DNA of 37,542 nt, taken from Candidatus Bathyarchaeota archaeon. GTDB lineage: Archaea > Thermoproteota > Bathyarchaeia > TCS64. Both the position numbers and the translations under genes were made by a program. This document shows positions 28,050-36,257 of this stretch, piece by piece. Position 1 is the first letter of the stretch, and every line of letters begins with the position of its first letter. The DNA is taken from the NCBI GenBank assembly GCA_020346605.1, contig CP070784.1, positions 1,154,788 to 1,192,329 on the forward strand, written 5' to 3'. The notes under the pieces are model-generated. The model had not been told where the DNA came from. It ran no database searches and worked only from the letters and a program-made list of their open reading frames with translations.

Positions 28050-29232
28050 TCTCATCTATCCTCCGCAGGATGATGTGTTCCTCTCCTGGAAGAATATACT
28101 GAGGGTTGAACACGAGCATCCCCTTATAGTCCTCTAGGAGGTAGTACGGCTCATAGATGCCCTCGATACTGGGATCGCCGTCGACGAGCCTCTGATGCAG
28201 CTCGCCCCCCGTCAAATCGCATTCCACCTCGTCTAATCGGAGGAAGACTAAGGGGAACTTTTGAATCTTCTCGCTGCCCGTAGTCGAATACACGACGCCG
28301 GATTCAACGCCCGGCATCTTACTGAGCTGCTCGGCCATGAACAAGGCCTTCTCCTCCCAGGCCTCGAAGAACGCCTGCTCGTCCCGTTCGAGGTAGATCT
28401 TCAGCGCGGTGACGAGTCCGACTATGGTCTCCCTGCTCATCTTTGCGACCCTCCCCACGCCCTCAAATGGATAGAACTGGAGGTGGGCGAGTTTGATGAG
28501 GTCCTTGCGGCCGGCGAGGATGCCCGAGTTGTTCGGCCCCGCGATCGTCTTTCCTCCGCTGAACACCACGAGGTCGACACCAAGGGAGATGTAGTGCCTC
28601 AGGTTCGACTTCGGCGGGAGCTCTGCCGCTGCATCCACGATAACGGGGACGCCGTGCCTGTGGGCGACCTCGACCACGGTCTCGATGGGCAGACACCTAG
28701 AGGAAGGCTGCACGGTGTAGTAGTACGCAGCTGTCATCTCAGGGTTGTATGCCTGATCGAGGTCCTCCTTAGAAGCCCCATTAACGGTCCCCACTTCGAC
28801 AAATCTCCCCCCTGCGATCTCTACGGCGTGATCATACTCGTCCCTGTTGGACTTCTGGACTATAAACTCCGTCTTAAGCCCCTCGGTGTGGGCCGGAAGC
28901 CTCTGGATTATATGCCTCCAGACCGCCCTCCCCTTCGGCTCGTACCCCTCAAGCTCCGTGCCCTTCATGATACACGCGGCCGCCGCCAGCATGATCGAGC
29001 AGCTCCCACCGGCGGTCGGGAGTCCGGCCTCGGCCCCCGTCGCCTCAGCGATGATCTCTCCGGCCCATTGCTGGAGCTCGGAGATGTGGACGAAGGCTCG
29101 GGAGGCGTCCTCCATCGCCCTGAAGACCTCAGGCGGAGAGATCGACCCCCCGACACGGGTCAACGTCCCAGCAGCGTTGATGGCACGCCTCACTCCAAAT
29201 TTCTCGTATGGGTTACGAACTTCATCTGGCAT
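28036..29232 (-). CDS. SelA-like PLP-dependent enzyme
   Basis: A 398-residue fold-type I PLP enzyme of the SelA-like group (selenocysteine synthase family and D-glucosaminate/amino-acid ammonia-lyase relatives). NAAGTLTRVGGS (19-30) is the group's N-terminal signature, TAGGSCSIML (73-82) binds the PLP phosphate, PVIVDAAAELPP (196-207, Asp200) contacts the pyridine nitrogen, and FSGGKTIAGPNNSG (224-237) carries the Schiff-base Lys228. It should not be called selenocysteine synthase: archaea make Sec-tRNA by SepSecS, and no selB or selenoprotein is seen. An ammonia-lyase or racemase acting on an amino or amino-sugar acid is more likely. GAGGTGA six bases before ATG 29232 fixes the start. Confidence 0.75.
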   Translation of the reverse strand: MPDEVRNPYEKFGVRRAINAAGTLTRVGGSISPPEVFRAMEDASRAFVHISELQQWAGEIIAEATGAEAGLPTAGGSCSIMLAAAACIMKGTELEGYEPKGRAVWRHIIQRLPAHTEGLKTEFIVQKSNRDEYDHAVEIAGGRFVEVGTVNGASKEDLDQAYNPEMTAAYYYTVQPSSRCLPIETVVEVAHRHGVPVIVDAAAELPPKSNLRHYISLGVDLVVFSGGKTIAGPNNSGILAGRKDLIKLAHLQFYPFEGVGRVAKMSRETIVGLVTALKIYLERDEQAFFEAWEEKALFMAEQLSKMPGVESGVVYSTTGSEKIQKFPLVFLRLDEVECDLTGGELHQRLVDGDPSIEGIYEPYYLLEDYKGMLVFNPQYILPGEEHIILRRIDEKMRL

Positions 29233-29372
29233 TGTGACTCACCTCATCGTAGAAACATGTGTGACTGGGTGATATGATATTTACCCATCTCTCTACGCAA
29301 CTATTATTGCTCACAACCTTTATTCCATGAGCCATCGAGACTTATCAAAGACGAGCAAGGATAGTTTGAACC

Positions 29373-32288
29373 ATGGATTGGAAGAAGCTCGAGGTGAAGT
29401 GGCAGGGACGGTGGGCGGAGGCCGGCATATTCCAGGCGGATCCTGACCCAGACAAGCCGAAATACTACCTGACCGTCGCCTACCCATACCCCAACTCGCC
29501 CCAGCACATAGGCCACGGCCGGACCTACACCCTCACCGACGTCCATGCTAGGTACCGCAGGATGCAGGGCTACAACGTCCTGTTCCCCATGGCTTGGCAC
29601 TTCACGGGCACCCCGGTTATCGCCATGGTGGACCGGCTGAAGGAGAAGGATCCGGATCTCCTCGATACCTTCCTCAACATCTACAACATTCCGGAGGCCA
29701 GGCTGCACGAGCTGGAGACAGCCGTCGGCATGGCGACCTACTTCTCCCAGGAGATCAAGTCCGGTATGCAGCGGATGGGGTTCAGCATCGACTGGCGCAG
29801 GGAGTTTACCACCGTCGACCCCATCTACAGCAAATTCATCGAATGGCAGTTCGCCAAGCTGAGCCAGCGGGGCTTCATCATCCAGGGCAGCCACCCCGTC
29901 GGCTGGTGCCCAAAGTGCGGCAACCCTGTTGGGCAGCACGACACGGTGGGCGACAAGGAGCCCGAGATAGAGGAGTTCACCGTCCTCAAGTTCAGGATGG
30001 GAGACCTCATCTTCCCAGCAGCCACCCTGAGACCCGAGACCGTCTTCGGCGTCAACAGCATGTGGCTGAACCCAGACACCCTCTACGTCGAAGTGAAGGT
30101 GGACGACGACGAGACATGGGTGGTGAGCGCCGAGGCCGCTAACAAGCTAGAGTTCCTGGGGCACAATGTGGAGGTGGTCTCTGAGTACCTGGGGAACAAG
30201 CTGATAGGGGGGACGCTTACCAACCCCATGACCGGAACTGATATGCCCATCCTTCCGGCGAGCTTCGTGGACCCCAAGAACGCCACGGGAGTGGTCATGT
30301 CGGTGCCGGCCCACGCACCCTTCGACTACGTCGCCCAGGAGCAGCTTAAGAAGCAGCCTAAGAAGTACTTCGAGAAGTACAACTTGAGGCCCAGGGAGAT
30401 AGCGAAGCTGAAGCCCATCTCCCTCATCGAGCTCCCCGGCTGGGGGGAGAGCCCCGCCGTCGACATCGTCGAGAAGATGGGCATCACCGACCAAGAGGAC
30501 CCGAAGCTGGAGAAGACCACCAAGGAGATCTACAGCCAGGAGTTCCACAATGGAAGGCTCAGAGGGAACACTGGCCAGTACGCCGGGATGACCGTGGAGA
30601 GGGCGAAGGACGCCGTTAAGAACGACATGGTCGCCGACGGAACGGCCACCACCATGTATGAACTCATCGAACCCGTCCAGTGCAGGTGCGGGAGCGACGT
30701 CTTGGTGAAGATCTTCGAGAACCAGTGGTTCATCGACTACGGCGACCAATCCTGGAAGGAGCTTGCCCACGAGAACCTGGACGCAGCGGAGATCATCCCC
30801 AAGGAGCTGAGGCAGGAGTATGACAACGTCATCGACTGGCTCAACAGGAAGGCCTGCGCCAGGAACGTGGGGATGGGCACCCCGCTGCCCTGGGCCCCGG
30901 AATGGATCATCGAGGCCCTCTCAGACTCCACGATCTACATGGCCTACTACACAGTCATCAAAGACATCAATCGGCTGAAGCCCGACCCCGAGAAGCTTAC
31001 GGAGCAGTTCTGGGAATACGTCTTCCTGGGAAAAGGCGAGGTCGATGAAGTCGCGGAGGAAACGGGTATACCCGTTGAGGAGCTGGGGAAGATCAAGGCC
31101 CAGTTCGACTACTTCTATCCCCTAGACGCCCGCCACTCGGGGCGCGACCTGATACCCAACCACCTAACATTCATGATCTTCAACCACGACGCCATCTTCC
31201 CCCGGGAGAACTGGCCCAAGGGCATCGTAGTCAACGGCAGCGTGCTCATGGAGGGGCAGAAGATGAGCAAGTCGCTGAACAACATCATCCCCCTTGCGAC
31301 GGCCATACACCGCTTCGGCACGGACCCCCTAAGGCTGGCGCTGATGATCACGGCGGAACCCCTGAAGGACGCAGACTTCAGTCCGGAGCTGGCGAAGTCC
31401 ATGGCAGACAACCTGGAAAAGTTCAGTGCACGGGCCATGGAGATAATTTCAGAACCCGCCGAGGATGGAGCCGAGCTGACCGAGATAGACCTGTGGATGC
31501 TGAGCAGGCTCCAGGGCTACGTCAGGGAGGCAAACGAGGCGATGATCGAGATGAAGGTCAGGAAGACCATCCACGCAGCCCTGTACAACCTGAACCAGGA
31601 CCTAGACTGGTACATGAAGAGGGTGGAGACCCAGAGGGAGCGGAACGGGAGGAGAAGCGCCATCCAGAGTGTGCTCAGGACAGTAATCGAGACCCAGATA
31701 CGGCTCCTCACACCCTTCACCCCCCATCTCTGCGAGGAGATCTGGGAGGCCATGGGAAACGAAGGCTTCATCGCCCTCTCTCCCTGGCCGGAGCCCGACG
31801 AGGGCATGGTGAGGAAGGACGCCGAGGAACTGGAGACCGTCATCCGGGACAGCATCGACGACGTGAAGAAGATCATCCAAGTCACTGGCATCGTCCCTGG
31901 AAACGTCCACTTCTACACCGCCACGGGCTGGAAGTGGAAGGTCTACATGAAGGCCCTCGAACTTGCCGAGGAAGGGAACCTGGACATCGGGAACCTGATA
32001 AGGAAGTCCTTCAAGGACGAGGAGCTGAGGACTAGACAGAAAGAAGTCCCGGCATTCGCAAGGATAGTCGTAGAAGACGCGAAGAGAACTCCGGGCGACA
32101 CCGTCAGGAGGAAGATCGAGATGGGAGTCGTCAACGAGACCTCCCTGCTGGAGGACGCCGCCTCCTTCTTCGAGAAAGAGTTCGGGTGCAACGTGACGAT
32201 ATCCAACGAGAGCGACCCCTGGATAGAGGACCCAGAGAACAGGGCTAGACGAGCCAAGCCATACAGACCCGCCATCTACGTCCTGTAG
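29373..32288 (+). CDS. leuS: Leucyl-tRNA synthetase, archaeal type
   Basis: A 971-residue class I synthetase. NSPQHIGHGRTY (41-52) contains HIGH. MAWHFTGTPV matches the archaeal LeuRS catalytic core, followed by a zinc motif CPKCGNPVGQHD. The CP1 editing domain with LRPETVFGVNSMWLNP (key T-R/L-P-E-T) comes next, then EGQKMSKSLNNI with KMSKS at 630-634. An anticodon-binding helical domain and a C-terminal extension complete it. ATG 29373 is preceded by CTTATC at TATA distance, so the message is probably leaderless. It stands alone between two minus-strand genes. Confidence 0.95.
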   Translation: MDWKKLEVKWQGRWAEAGIFQADPDPDKPKYYLTVAYPYPNSPQHIGHGRTYTLTDVHARYRRMQGYNVLFPMAWHFTGTPVIAMVDRLKEKDPDLLDTFLNIYNIPEARLHELETAVGMATYFSQEIKSGMQRMGFSIDWRREFTTVDPIYSKFIEWQFAKLSQRGFIIQGSHPVGWCPKCGNPVGQHDTVGDKEPEIEEFTVLKFRMGDLIFPAATLRPETVFGVNSMWLNPDTLYVEVKVDDDETWVVSAEAANKLEFLGHNVEVVSEYLGNKLIGGTLTNPMTGTDMPILPASFVDPKNATGVVMSVPAHAPFDYVAQEQLKKQPKKYFEKYNLRPREIAKLKPISLIELPGWGESPAVDIVEKMGITDQEDPKLEKTTKEIYSQEFHNGRLRGNTGQYAGMTVERAKDAVKNDMVADGTATTMYELIEPVQCRCGSDVLVKIFENQWFIDYGDQSWKELAHENLDAAEIIPKELRQEYDNVIDWLNRKACARNVGMGTPLPWAPEWIIEALSDSTIYMAYYTVIKDINRLKPDPEKLTEQFWEYVFLGKGEVDEVAEETGIPVEELGKIKAQFDYFYPLDARHSGRDLIPNHLTFMIFNHDAIFPRENWPKGIVVNGSVLMEGQKMSKSLNNIIPLATAIHRFGTDPLRLALMITAEPLKDADFSPELAKSMADNLEKFSARAMEIISEPAEDGAELTEIDLWMLSRLQGYVREANEAMIEMKVRKTIHAALYNLNQDLDWYMKRVETQRERNGRRSAIQSVLRTVIETQIRLLTPFTPHLCEEIWEAMGNEGFIALSPWPEPDEGMVRKDAEELETVIRDSIDDVKKIIQVTGIVPGNVHFYTATGWKWKVYMKALELAEEGNLDIGNLIRKSFKDEELRTRQKEVPAFARIVVEDAKRTPGDTVRRKIEMGVVNETSLLEDAASFFEKEFGCNVTISNESDPWIEDPENRARRAKPYRPAIYVL

Positions 32289-32309
32289 TGTCCTCCTTCC
32301 CGGAGAGCC

Positions 32310-32315
32310 TTTTTT
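32310..32315 (+). terminator. T-tract after leuS
   Basis: Six T residues about 20 bases after the stop, followed by ATATAAAT. Acts for leuS; the next gene is convergent. Confidence 0.5.
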
Positions 32316-32345
32316 ATATAAATCAGTTAGAAAAAGGTAAGGCCT

Positions 32346-33527
32346 CTATAATAGGTAGAGTGTTCTATCCGTCTTCGTCAGGAGCTCGCAGCCGTCGCCT
32401 GTCACCAGCACGGTATCCTCAAGCTGTATCCCACCCCAGCCGAGCTCCAGAACCGGGATGTCAACGTTGAGAGCCATACCCTCCAGGAGCTCCAGTTCAC
32501 CGTCCGCTTTGATCCGGGGTATCTCGTTGCACTCAACTCCAAGGCCGTGGCCGAACTCTGGGCTGTACACCTTCACATCGGCTCCAGCTAGGACCTTCTC
32601 AGCTGCAGCATACAACTCCGAGACCTTGACCCCTGGTTCGATCGCGTCGATGACAGCGTCCTGAGCGCCTATTACCGCCTCCCAGCGTCTCTTCACCTTG
32701 GCCAGTGGGGGGCCGATGGCAGCCGTTCTGGAGACGTTGGAGTGGTAGTGGTCCCACGTGCATCCGAAGGTCATCCGAACGACGTCCCTGCGCTGAGCCT
32801 CGAACATGGTTGGGACGGGGTTCGGGAAAGCGCTCCTCTCCCTAAAGCCGATGAGGTTCTGTGTGACCTGCCCGCCGTCGTAGGCGACCGAGTAGGCGAA
32901 CATGCCCGCCAGATCCAGCTCTGTGATCTCGGGGCGTGCGATCTCCAGGGCGTCCTCCATCGACTTCTCGGTGATCTCAGTGGCCCTCCTGATCCGCTCC
33001 ACCTCGGGATCCGTCTTCACCAGCCTGATGCTGCTCAGAAGAGCGGCTCCGTCGACGAGATCGGCGTCTGGAAGTTTCTCCTTTATGTAGCCATACTGGC
33101 TGGAGGTGAGGCCTGTGGGATCGAGGGCGATAACGCCCTTCGTCAGTCCCTTTTCATCGAGGGCTTTAAGGAGGGCGGATACGCCGTCGGTCTCTGGCTT
33201 CGCCTCCTGATAGATCTTGAGAAGCGCCCCCGTCTGCTCAGAGGGTTCATCCGACTGACCCAGTTCCACCTTGGATTTCCCGTAGAACCTGTGATCCCCT
33301 ATCCACGTCTCGCTGTCGACAATGAGATCGGCCTCGTCCAGTGATGCGACAATTGCTGGTTCTCCCTCAAGCGGCAGCAGGGAGTAGACCTGGTGACCGA
33401 TGTACAGCTTCTTGCCGAGGCACCAGTAGTTGGAGATGTAATACACGTTCTCCGTTGATGTCGAGATTATGGTGTCTACACCGTTCTCCTGCATGACCTG
33501 GTATGCTCTCTCGCCGTTCAGTGGCAT
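32346..33527 (-). CDS. M24 (pita-bread) creatinase/prolidase-like protein with a decayed metal site
   Basis: A 393-residue protein with a creatinase-type N-terminal domain (about 1-165) and an M24 pita-bread domain. Aligning to the prolidase metal ligands D-D-H-E-E gives Thr253 (in RMTFGCTW) for the first Asp and Asn264 (in HYHSNVSRT) for the second, eleven residues apart as expected. His327 (EFGHGLGVE) is kept, Asp356 (NVDIPVL) replaces the first Glu, and Glu370 (IQLEDT) is kept. A two-metal Xaa-Pro peptidase is therefore unlikely. Creatinase itself uses this fold without metal, so hydrolysis of a C-N bond in a small guanidino or amide compound is one possibility. It is monocistronic with a TATA box and a perfect palindrome directly upstream. 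Confidence 0.8.
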   Translation of the reverse strand: MPLNGERAYQVMQENGVDTIISTSTENVYYISNYWCLGKKLYIGHQVYSLLPLEGEPAIVASLDEADLIVDSETWIGDHRFYGKSKVELGQSDEPSEQTGALLKIYQEAKPETDGVSALLKALDEKGLTKGVIALDPTGLTSSQYGYIKEKLPDADLVDGAALLSSIRLVKTDPEVERIRRATEITEKSMEDALEIARPEITELDLAGMFAYSVAYDGGQVTQNLIGFRERSAFPNPVPTMFEAQRRDVVRMTFGCTWDHYHSNVSRTAAIGPPLAKVKRRWEAVIGAQDAVIDAIEPGVKVSELYAAAEKVLAGADVKVYSPEFGHGLGVECNEIPRIKADGELELLEGMALNVDIPVLELGWGGIQLEDTVLVTGDGCELLTKTDRTLYLL

Positions 33528-33531
33528 GTCT

Positions 33532-33555
33532 AAACGGATTATGTCTGATCCGTTT
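33532..33555 (-). promoter_or_regulatory. Perfect palindrome at the M24 promoter, candidate operator
   Basis: AAACGGAT (33532-33539) and ATCCGTTT (33548-33555) with an eight-base spacer. It lies between the TATA-like CTTAAAAA (33553-33560, minus strand) and the ATG at 33527, covering the expected transcription start. That is where an archaeal repressor would block RNA polymerase. Confidence 0.55.
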
Positions 33556-33702
33556 TTAAGATAATTGGATTTGGAATAGGGGAATTAGACGTTTCCTTCA
33601 CGAATTATCGATTTTTCTGGGTCTGAATAGGGTTCACAGTTCTTTCTCCAATGGATCCCAAAGTCTTTTTGCGGCAAGAAGCCACACTGATATTGAAGCG
33701 TA

Positions 33703-34236
33703 ATGACAGAAAAATGGGAACAAGACGCCAGCAAGCTAAATGAGTACCACATCGTCGAAGCTAGGCGTGGGCGGGAATTCATCCTGAGGCTCACCACCGG
33801 CGCCGACGTCTATCTCGCTATACAACAGTTCGCCATCGACCACGGGATAAGGTTCGCAAAGATCCACGCCGCCTTCATGGGCGGCTTGCAGCCCGCAAAA
33901 TTCCTGGTCTGGGCGCCCGATACGAGTGATCCATCGAACTGGCACAATGAGTCGACGGTCACGATCCAGAACCAGAGCATGATACTCTCCATGAGCGGCG
34001 TGATACACCCACGGATAATGAAGGGGAAGGAGGAGCCGTTCCCGGCGATCCACTTCGTCACAGGGGGCGCCTGGGACGTGCCCACCATCGGCGGCCACCT
34101 AGAGGAGGGCACAACCGTCAAGGGAGTGCTTGAGATCTTCATAACGGAGATCCTGGGGATCGACGTCCTGCTGCCATCAGACTATGACCCCAAATCGGAT
34201 GTCGCGCCCGAGAGCTGGTACAAGCAGATCAACTAG
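33703..34236 (+). CDS. PPC/DUF296-domain protein
   Basis: A 177-residue single PPC (DUF296) domain: ARRGREFILRLTTGADVYLAI near the start, FAIDHGIRFAKIHAAFMGG, a central IHFVTGG and the hallmark GGHLEEGTTVKGVLEIFITE. In plants this domain trimerises in AT-hook DNA-binding proteins; in bacteria and archaea it stands alone and its role is unknown, with conserved histidines that may bind metal. No DNA-binding extension is present here. It ends in a strong terminator and is convergent with the TPR gene. Confidence 0.85.
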   Translation: MTEKWEQDASKLNEYHIVEARRGREFILRLTTGADVYLAIQQFAIDHGIRFAKIHAAFMGGLQPAKFLVWAPDTSDPSNWHNESTVTIQNQSMILSMSGVIHPRIMKGKEEPFPAIHFVTGGAWDVPTIGGHLEEGTTVKGVLEIFITEILGIDVLLPSDYDPKSDVAPESWYKQIN

Positions 34237-34258
34237 GTTTATAAAACCAATTTTTTTT
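34236..34258 (+). terminator. Hairpin plus T8 terminator after the PPC gene
   Basis: GGTTT and AAACC with a three-base ATA loop begin at the PPC stop codon and are followed by AA and eight T residues (34251-34258). It looks like a bacterial-style intrinsic terminator, and is the strongest such signal in the window. Confidence 0.6.
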
Positions 34259-34270
34259 ATTCCTTGAGAC

Positions 34271-35197
34271 TTATCTCGGCGGGACACCGAGTTTCTTCAA
34301 CTCCACCTCTGAGAGAAGGTAGACCCCGCTGGTCCACTGACCTGTCGCCAGGACTTCTCTGAATATCCTGATCGCTCTCTCCGTCTCGCCCACGGATAGG
34401 TAGAGATTGCCGATGGCGTGACCCCTCGTAAGGAACCTTACGCTGCCCTCGCTCCGGGCTTTCTCGAGAAGGGCCTCGGGCGAGGTCTCACCCTTGTACA
34501 TCAGTAGAGTCTCGTAGTAGTCTCCCACCTCGACAACCTGGCGCCGGGTCTCGATGGTCTCGAGGAGCCCCGCTGCTTCGTCATCCTTTCCAATGCGTTT
34601 CAGGACCATGTAGAGCCAGTGCGTGGTTGCGATCACGCTCTCCGGGTTGTCCGACACCTTCATGCACTCGCGGTAGGCCTCCGTGGCCTTCTCCAGCGAG
34701 CCAGCGGCGAAGTAGACGAACCCCAAGTGGTACCAGACGTTCCAGTGGAAGCTGCTTACCCCGAGCTTGTCCTTGCTGGGCCTTCCGCTGGCGTAGAGCT
34801 CTGGTTCGTCAGGTCTCCTCTTTATCAGCCGGGCCGCCTCTTCGAGGTCTGCGACGGCGAGGTCGATCCGTCTCAGGAGGGCGAACCTGTGCCCCCTGAA
34901 CCTGAGGAACCGTGGATCGGATGGAAACTTCTGTACACCAAGGGAGTATAGGGCCACGGCCTCCCTGAAGCGTCCGAGGATCCCGGTCCTGCGCCCCAGC
35001 CAAAGGAGTTTCTCTGGTTCCTCTGGGTTCTCGAGGTAATTCCTTAAGGAGAGCTCGTAGTTCGCCCTGAGCTCCATCATCTTCTCCTTGTATGCCGTCT
35101 CGTCGCTTGGCAGCCAGAGATTGATGGGAGACTGGTGGAGAGGCTCCCCGAAGAGACTGAAAGTCTCCGCAGTTCCCGGTGGTTTGACGTCAGACAT
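34271..35197 (-). CDS. TPR-repeat protein
   Basis: A 308-residue protein made of tetratricopeptide-like helix pairs, for example REAVALYSLGVQKFPSDPRF, HLGFVYFAAGSLEKATEAYR and NLYLSVGETERAIRIFREVL. No catalytic domain, signal peptide or membrane segment is visible; it is a protein-protein scaffold of unknown partner. I start at ATG 35197 (MSDVKPPG) rather than the farther ATG at 35218, because the TATA box at 35221-35230 leaves only ten bases to that codon but the normal distance to 35197, giving a leaderless message. Confidence 0.65.
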   Translation of the reverse strand: MSDVKPPGTAETFSLFGEPLHQSPINLWLPSDETAYKEKMMELRANYELSLRNYLENPEEPEKLLWLGRRTGILGRFREAVALYSLGVQKFPSDPRFLRFRGHRFALLRRIDLAVADLEEAARLIKRRPDEPELYASGRPSKDKLGVSSFHWNVWYHLGFVYFAAGSLEKATEAYRECMKVSDNPESVIATTHWLYMVLKRIGKDDEAAGLLETIETRRQVVEVGDYYETLLMYKGETSPEALLEKARSEGSVRFLTRGHAIGNLYLSVGETERAIRIFREVLATGQWTSGVYLLSEVELKKLGVPPR

Positions 35198-35220
35198 TAC
35201 TGAACACATCGGGTTCATTG

Positions 35221-35230
35221 CTTAATATAA
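35221..35230 (-). promoter_or_regulatory. TATA box for the TPR gene
   Basis: Minus-strand TTATATTAAG; it decides the start codon choice for the TPR protein. Confidence 0.6.
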
Positions 35231-35360
35231 AGTCACGTAGTGGATCAGGCGAGTTGGATAAGCCGTGAAAACACTCCACAGTTGAAGCATATGGCAGATA
35301 CTTCTACGCCTCTCCATGGGTCAAAATGGTATCGAAGGCCCTGCAGGAATTGTGACGGAT

Positions 35361-36092
35361 TCATGATGGCCGAGTTTTCACCTGTTGGCGTAGTCTCTCA
35401 TATAGCACCACGGCAGCTGATACGCCGACGTTCAGAGACGTTATGTGTCCAATCATGGGGATGCGGACAACGCCGTCGCACTTACCGAGGAGCTGCTGGC
35501 TGATCCCCCTTCCCTCCCCGCCGAGCACGAAGGCGATGGACCCGGTGAGGCGTTCATCGTAGTATTCAACGGTTCCGTCGGGATCGATGCCCACGATCTT
35601 CACGCCCTCGTCTCGAAGCCGCTTCACGACCCGGAACAGGCTCCCCCTCACGACGGGGACGTGGACGGCTCCGCCCATGGCCGTCCTTATGACGGTCGAC
35701 GTAATGCCAACACTGCCTCTCTCTGGTATGACAACGGCGTCGACACCAGTGGCATCGGCGGTCCTCAGTATGGCACCGAAGTTACGGGGGTCCTGAACGC
35801 GGTCCAAGAGGAGAAGACACACGTCCCCCTCCTCCTTGGAAAGGACCTCATCGAGGGATGCGTATCTGGGCGGCTCCATGAAGGCCACGACTCCCTGGTG
35901 ACGCTCCGTCTCAGAGATGTCGTCCAGGTGCGCCCTTTCAACGAACTCGACGTGGACCTTCATCTCCTTTGCTAGCCTTGTGATCTCCTGTATCTTCGGA
36001 GCACCCTCGGCTCCTTCGACCAAGATAATCCTGGTGACGCCCCCGCGTCTGAGGGCCTCGATGACAGGATTCCTGCCCTCCACCTGAGACAT
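35361..36092 (-). CDS. SpoU/TrmH-family RNA 2'-O-ribose methyltransferase (RlmB-like)
   Basis: A 243-residue SPOUT enzyme. VEGRNPVIEALRRGG opens an L30e-like RNA-binding domain (1-75). The catalytic domain has motif 1 DPRNFGAILRTA (101-112, Asn104 and Arg110), motif 2 FVLGGEGRGIS (188-198) and motif 3 IPMIGHITSLNVGVSAAVVLYE spread over 211-232, forming the knot that binds SAM. It methylates a 2'-OH in 23S rRNA or tRNA. The two-domain layout is that of bacterial RlmB (G2251) rather than of common archaeal ribose methylases such as fibrillarin or Trm56, so transfer from bacteria is likely. ATTATTC at 36113-36119 sits at TATA distance for a leaderless ATG 36092. Confidence 0.88.
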   Translation of the reverse strand: MSQVEGRNPVIEALRRGGVTRIILVEGAEGAPKIQEITRLAKEMKVHVEFVERAHLDDISETERHQGVVAFMEPPRYASLDEVLSKEEGDVCLLLLDRVQDPRNFGAILRTADATGVDAVVIPERGSVGITSTVIRTAMGGAVHVPVVRGSLFRVVKRLRDEGVKIVGIDPDGTVEYYDERLTGSIAFVLGGEGRGISQQLLGKCDGVVRIPMIGHITSLNVGVSAAVVLYERLRQQVKTRPS

Positions 36093-36220
36093 TTACGAGT
36101 CACCGCTCGTCGAATAATCTGTGTTCTCCACTATTGAAACTGTCTAAGCAGGAATGCCAATATTACGAGGAAGGCTTCGAAGATCACCCTGTATGTGACT
36201 CGTTTTACGCACTGCCGTGA

Positions 36221-36228
36221 AACTTATA
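36221..36228 (+). promoter_or_regulatory. TATA box for the second GGT-family gene
   Basis: AACTTATA, 30-37 bases upstream of ATG 36258, in a GC-rich surrounding. Confidence 0.45.
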
Positions 36229-36257
36229 GGGTCACCGTCCTACTCAGCCTGATCACT

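Noticed and set aside
28261..29277. Plus-strand open frame of 338 codons opposite the SelA-like gene
   Set aside because: The minus strand encodes recognisable PLP-enzyme motifs and has a good ribosome site; the plus-strand protein shows no fold signature.
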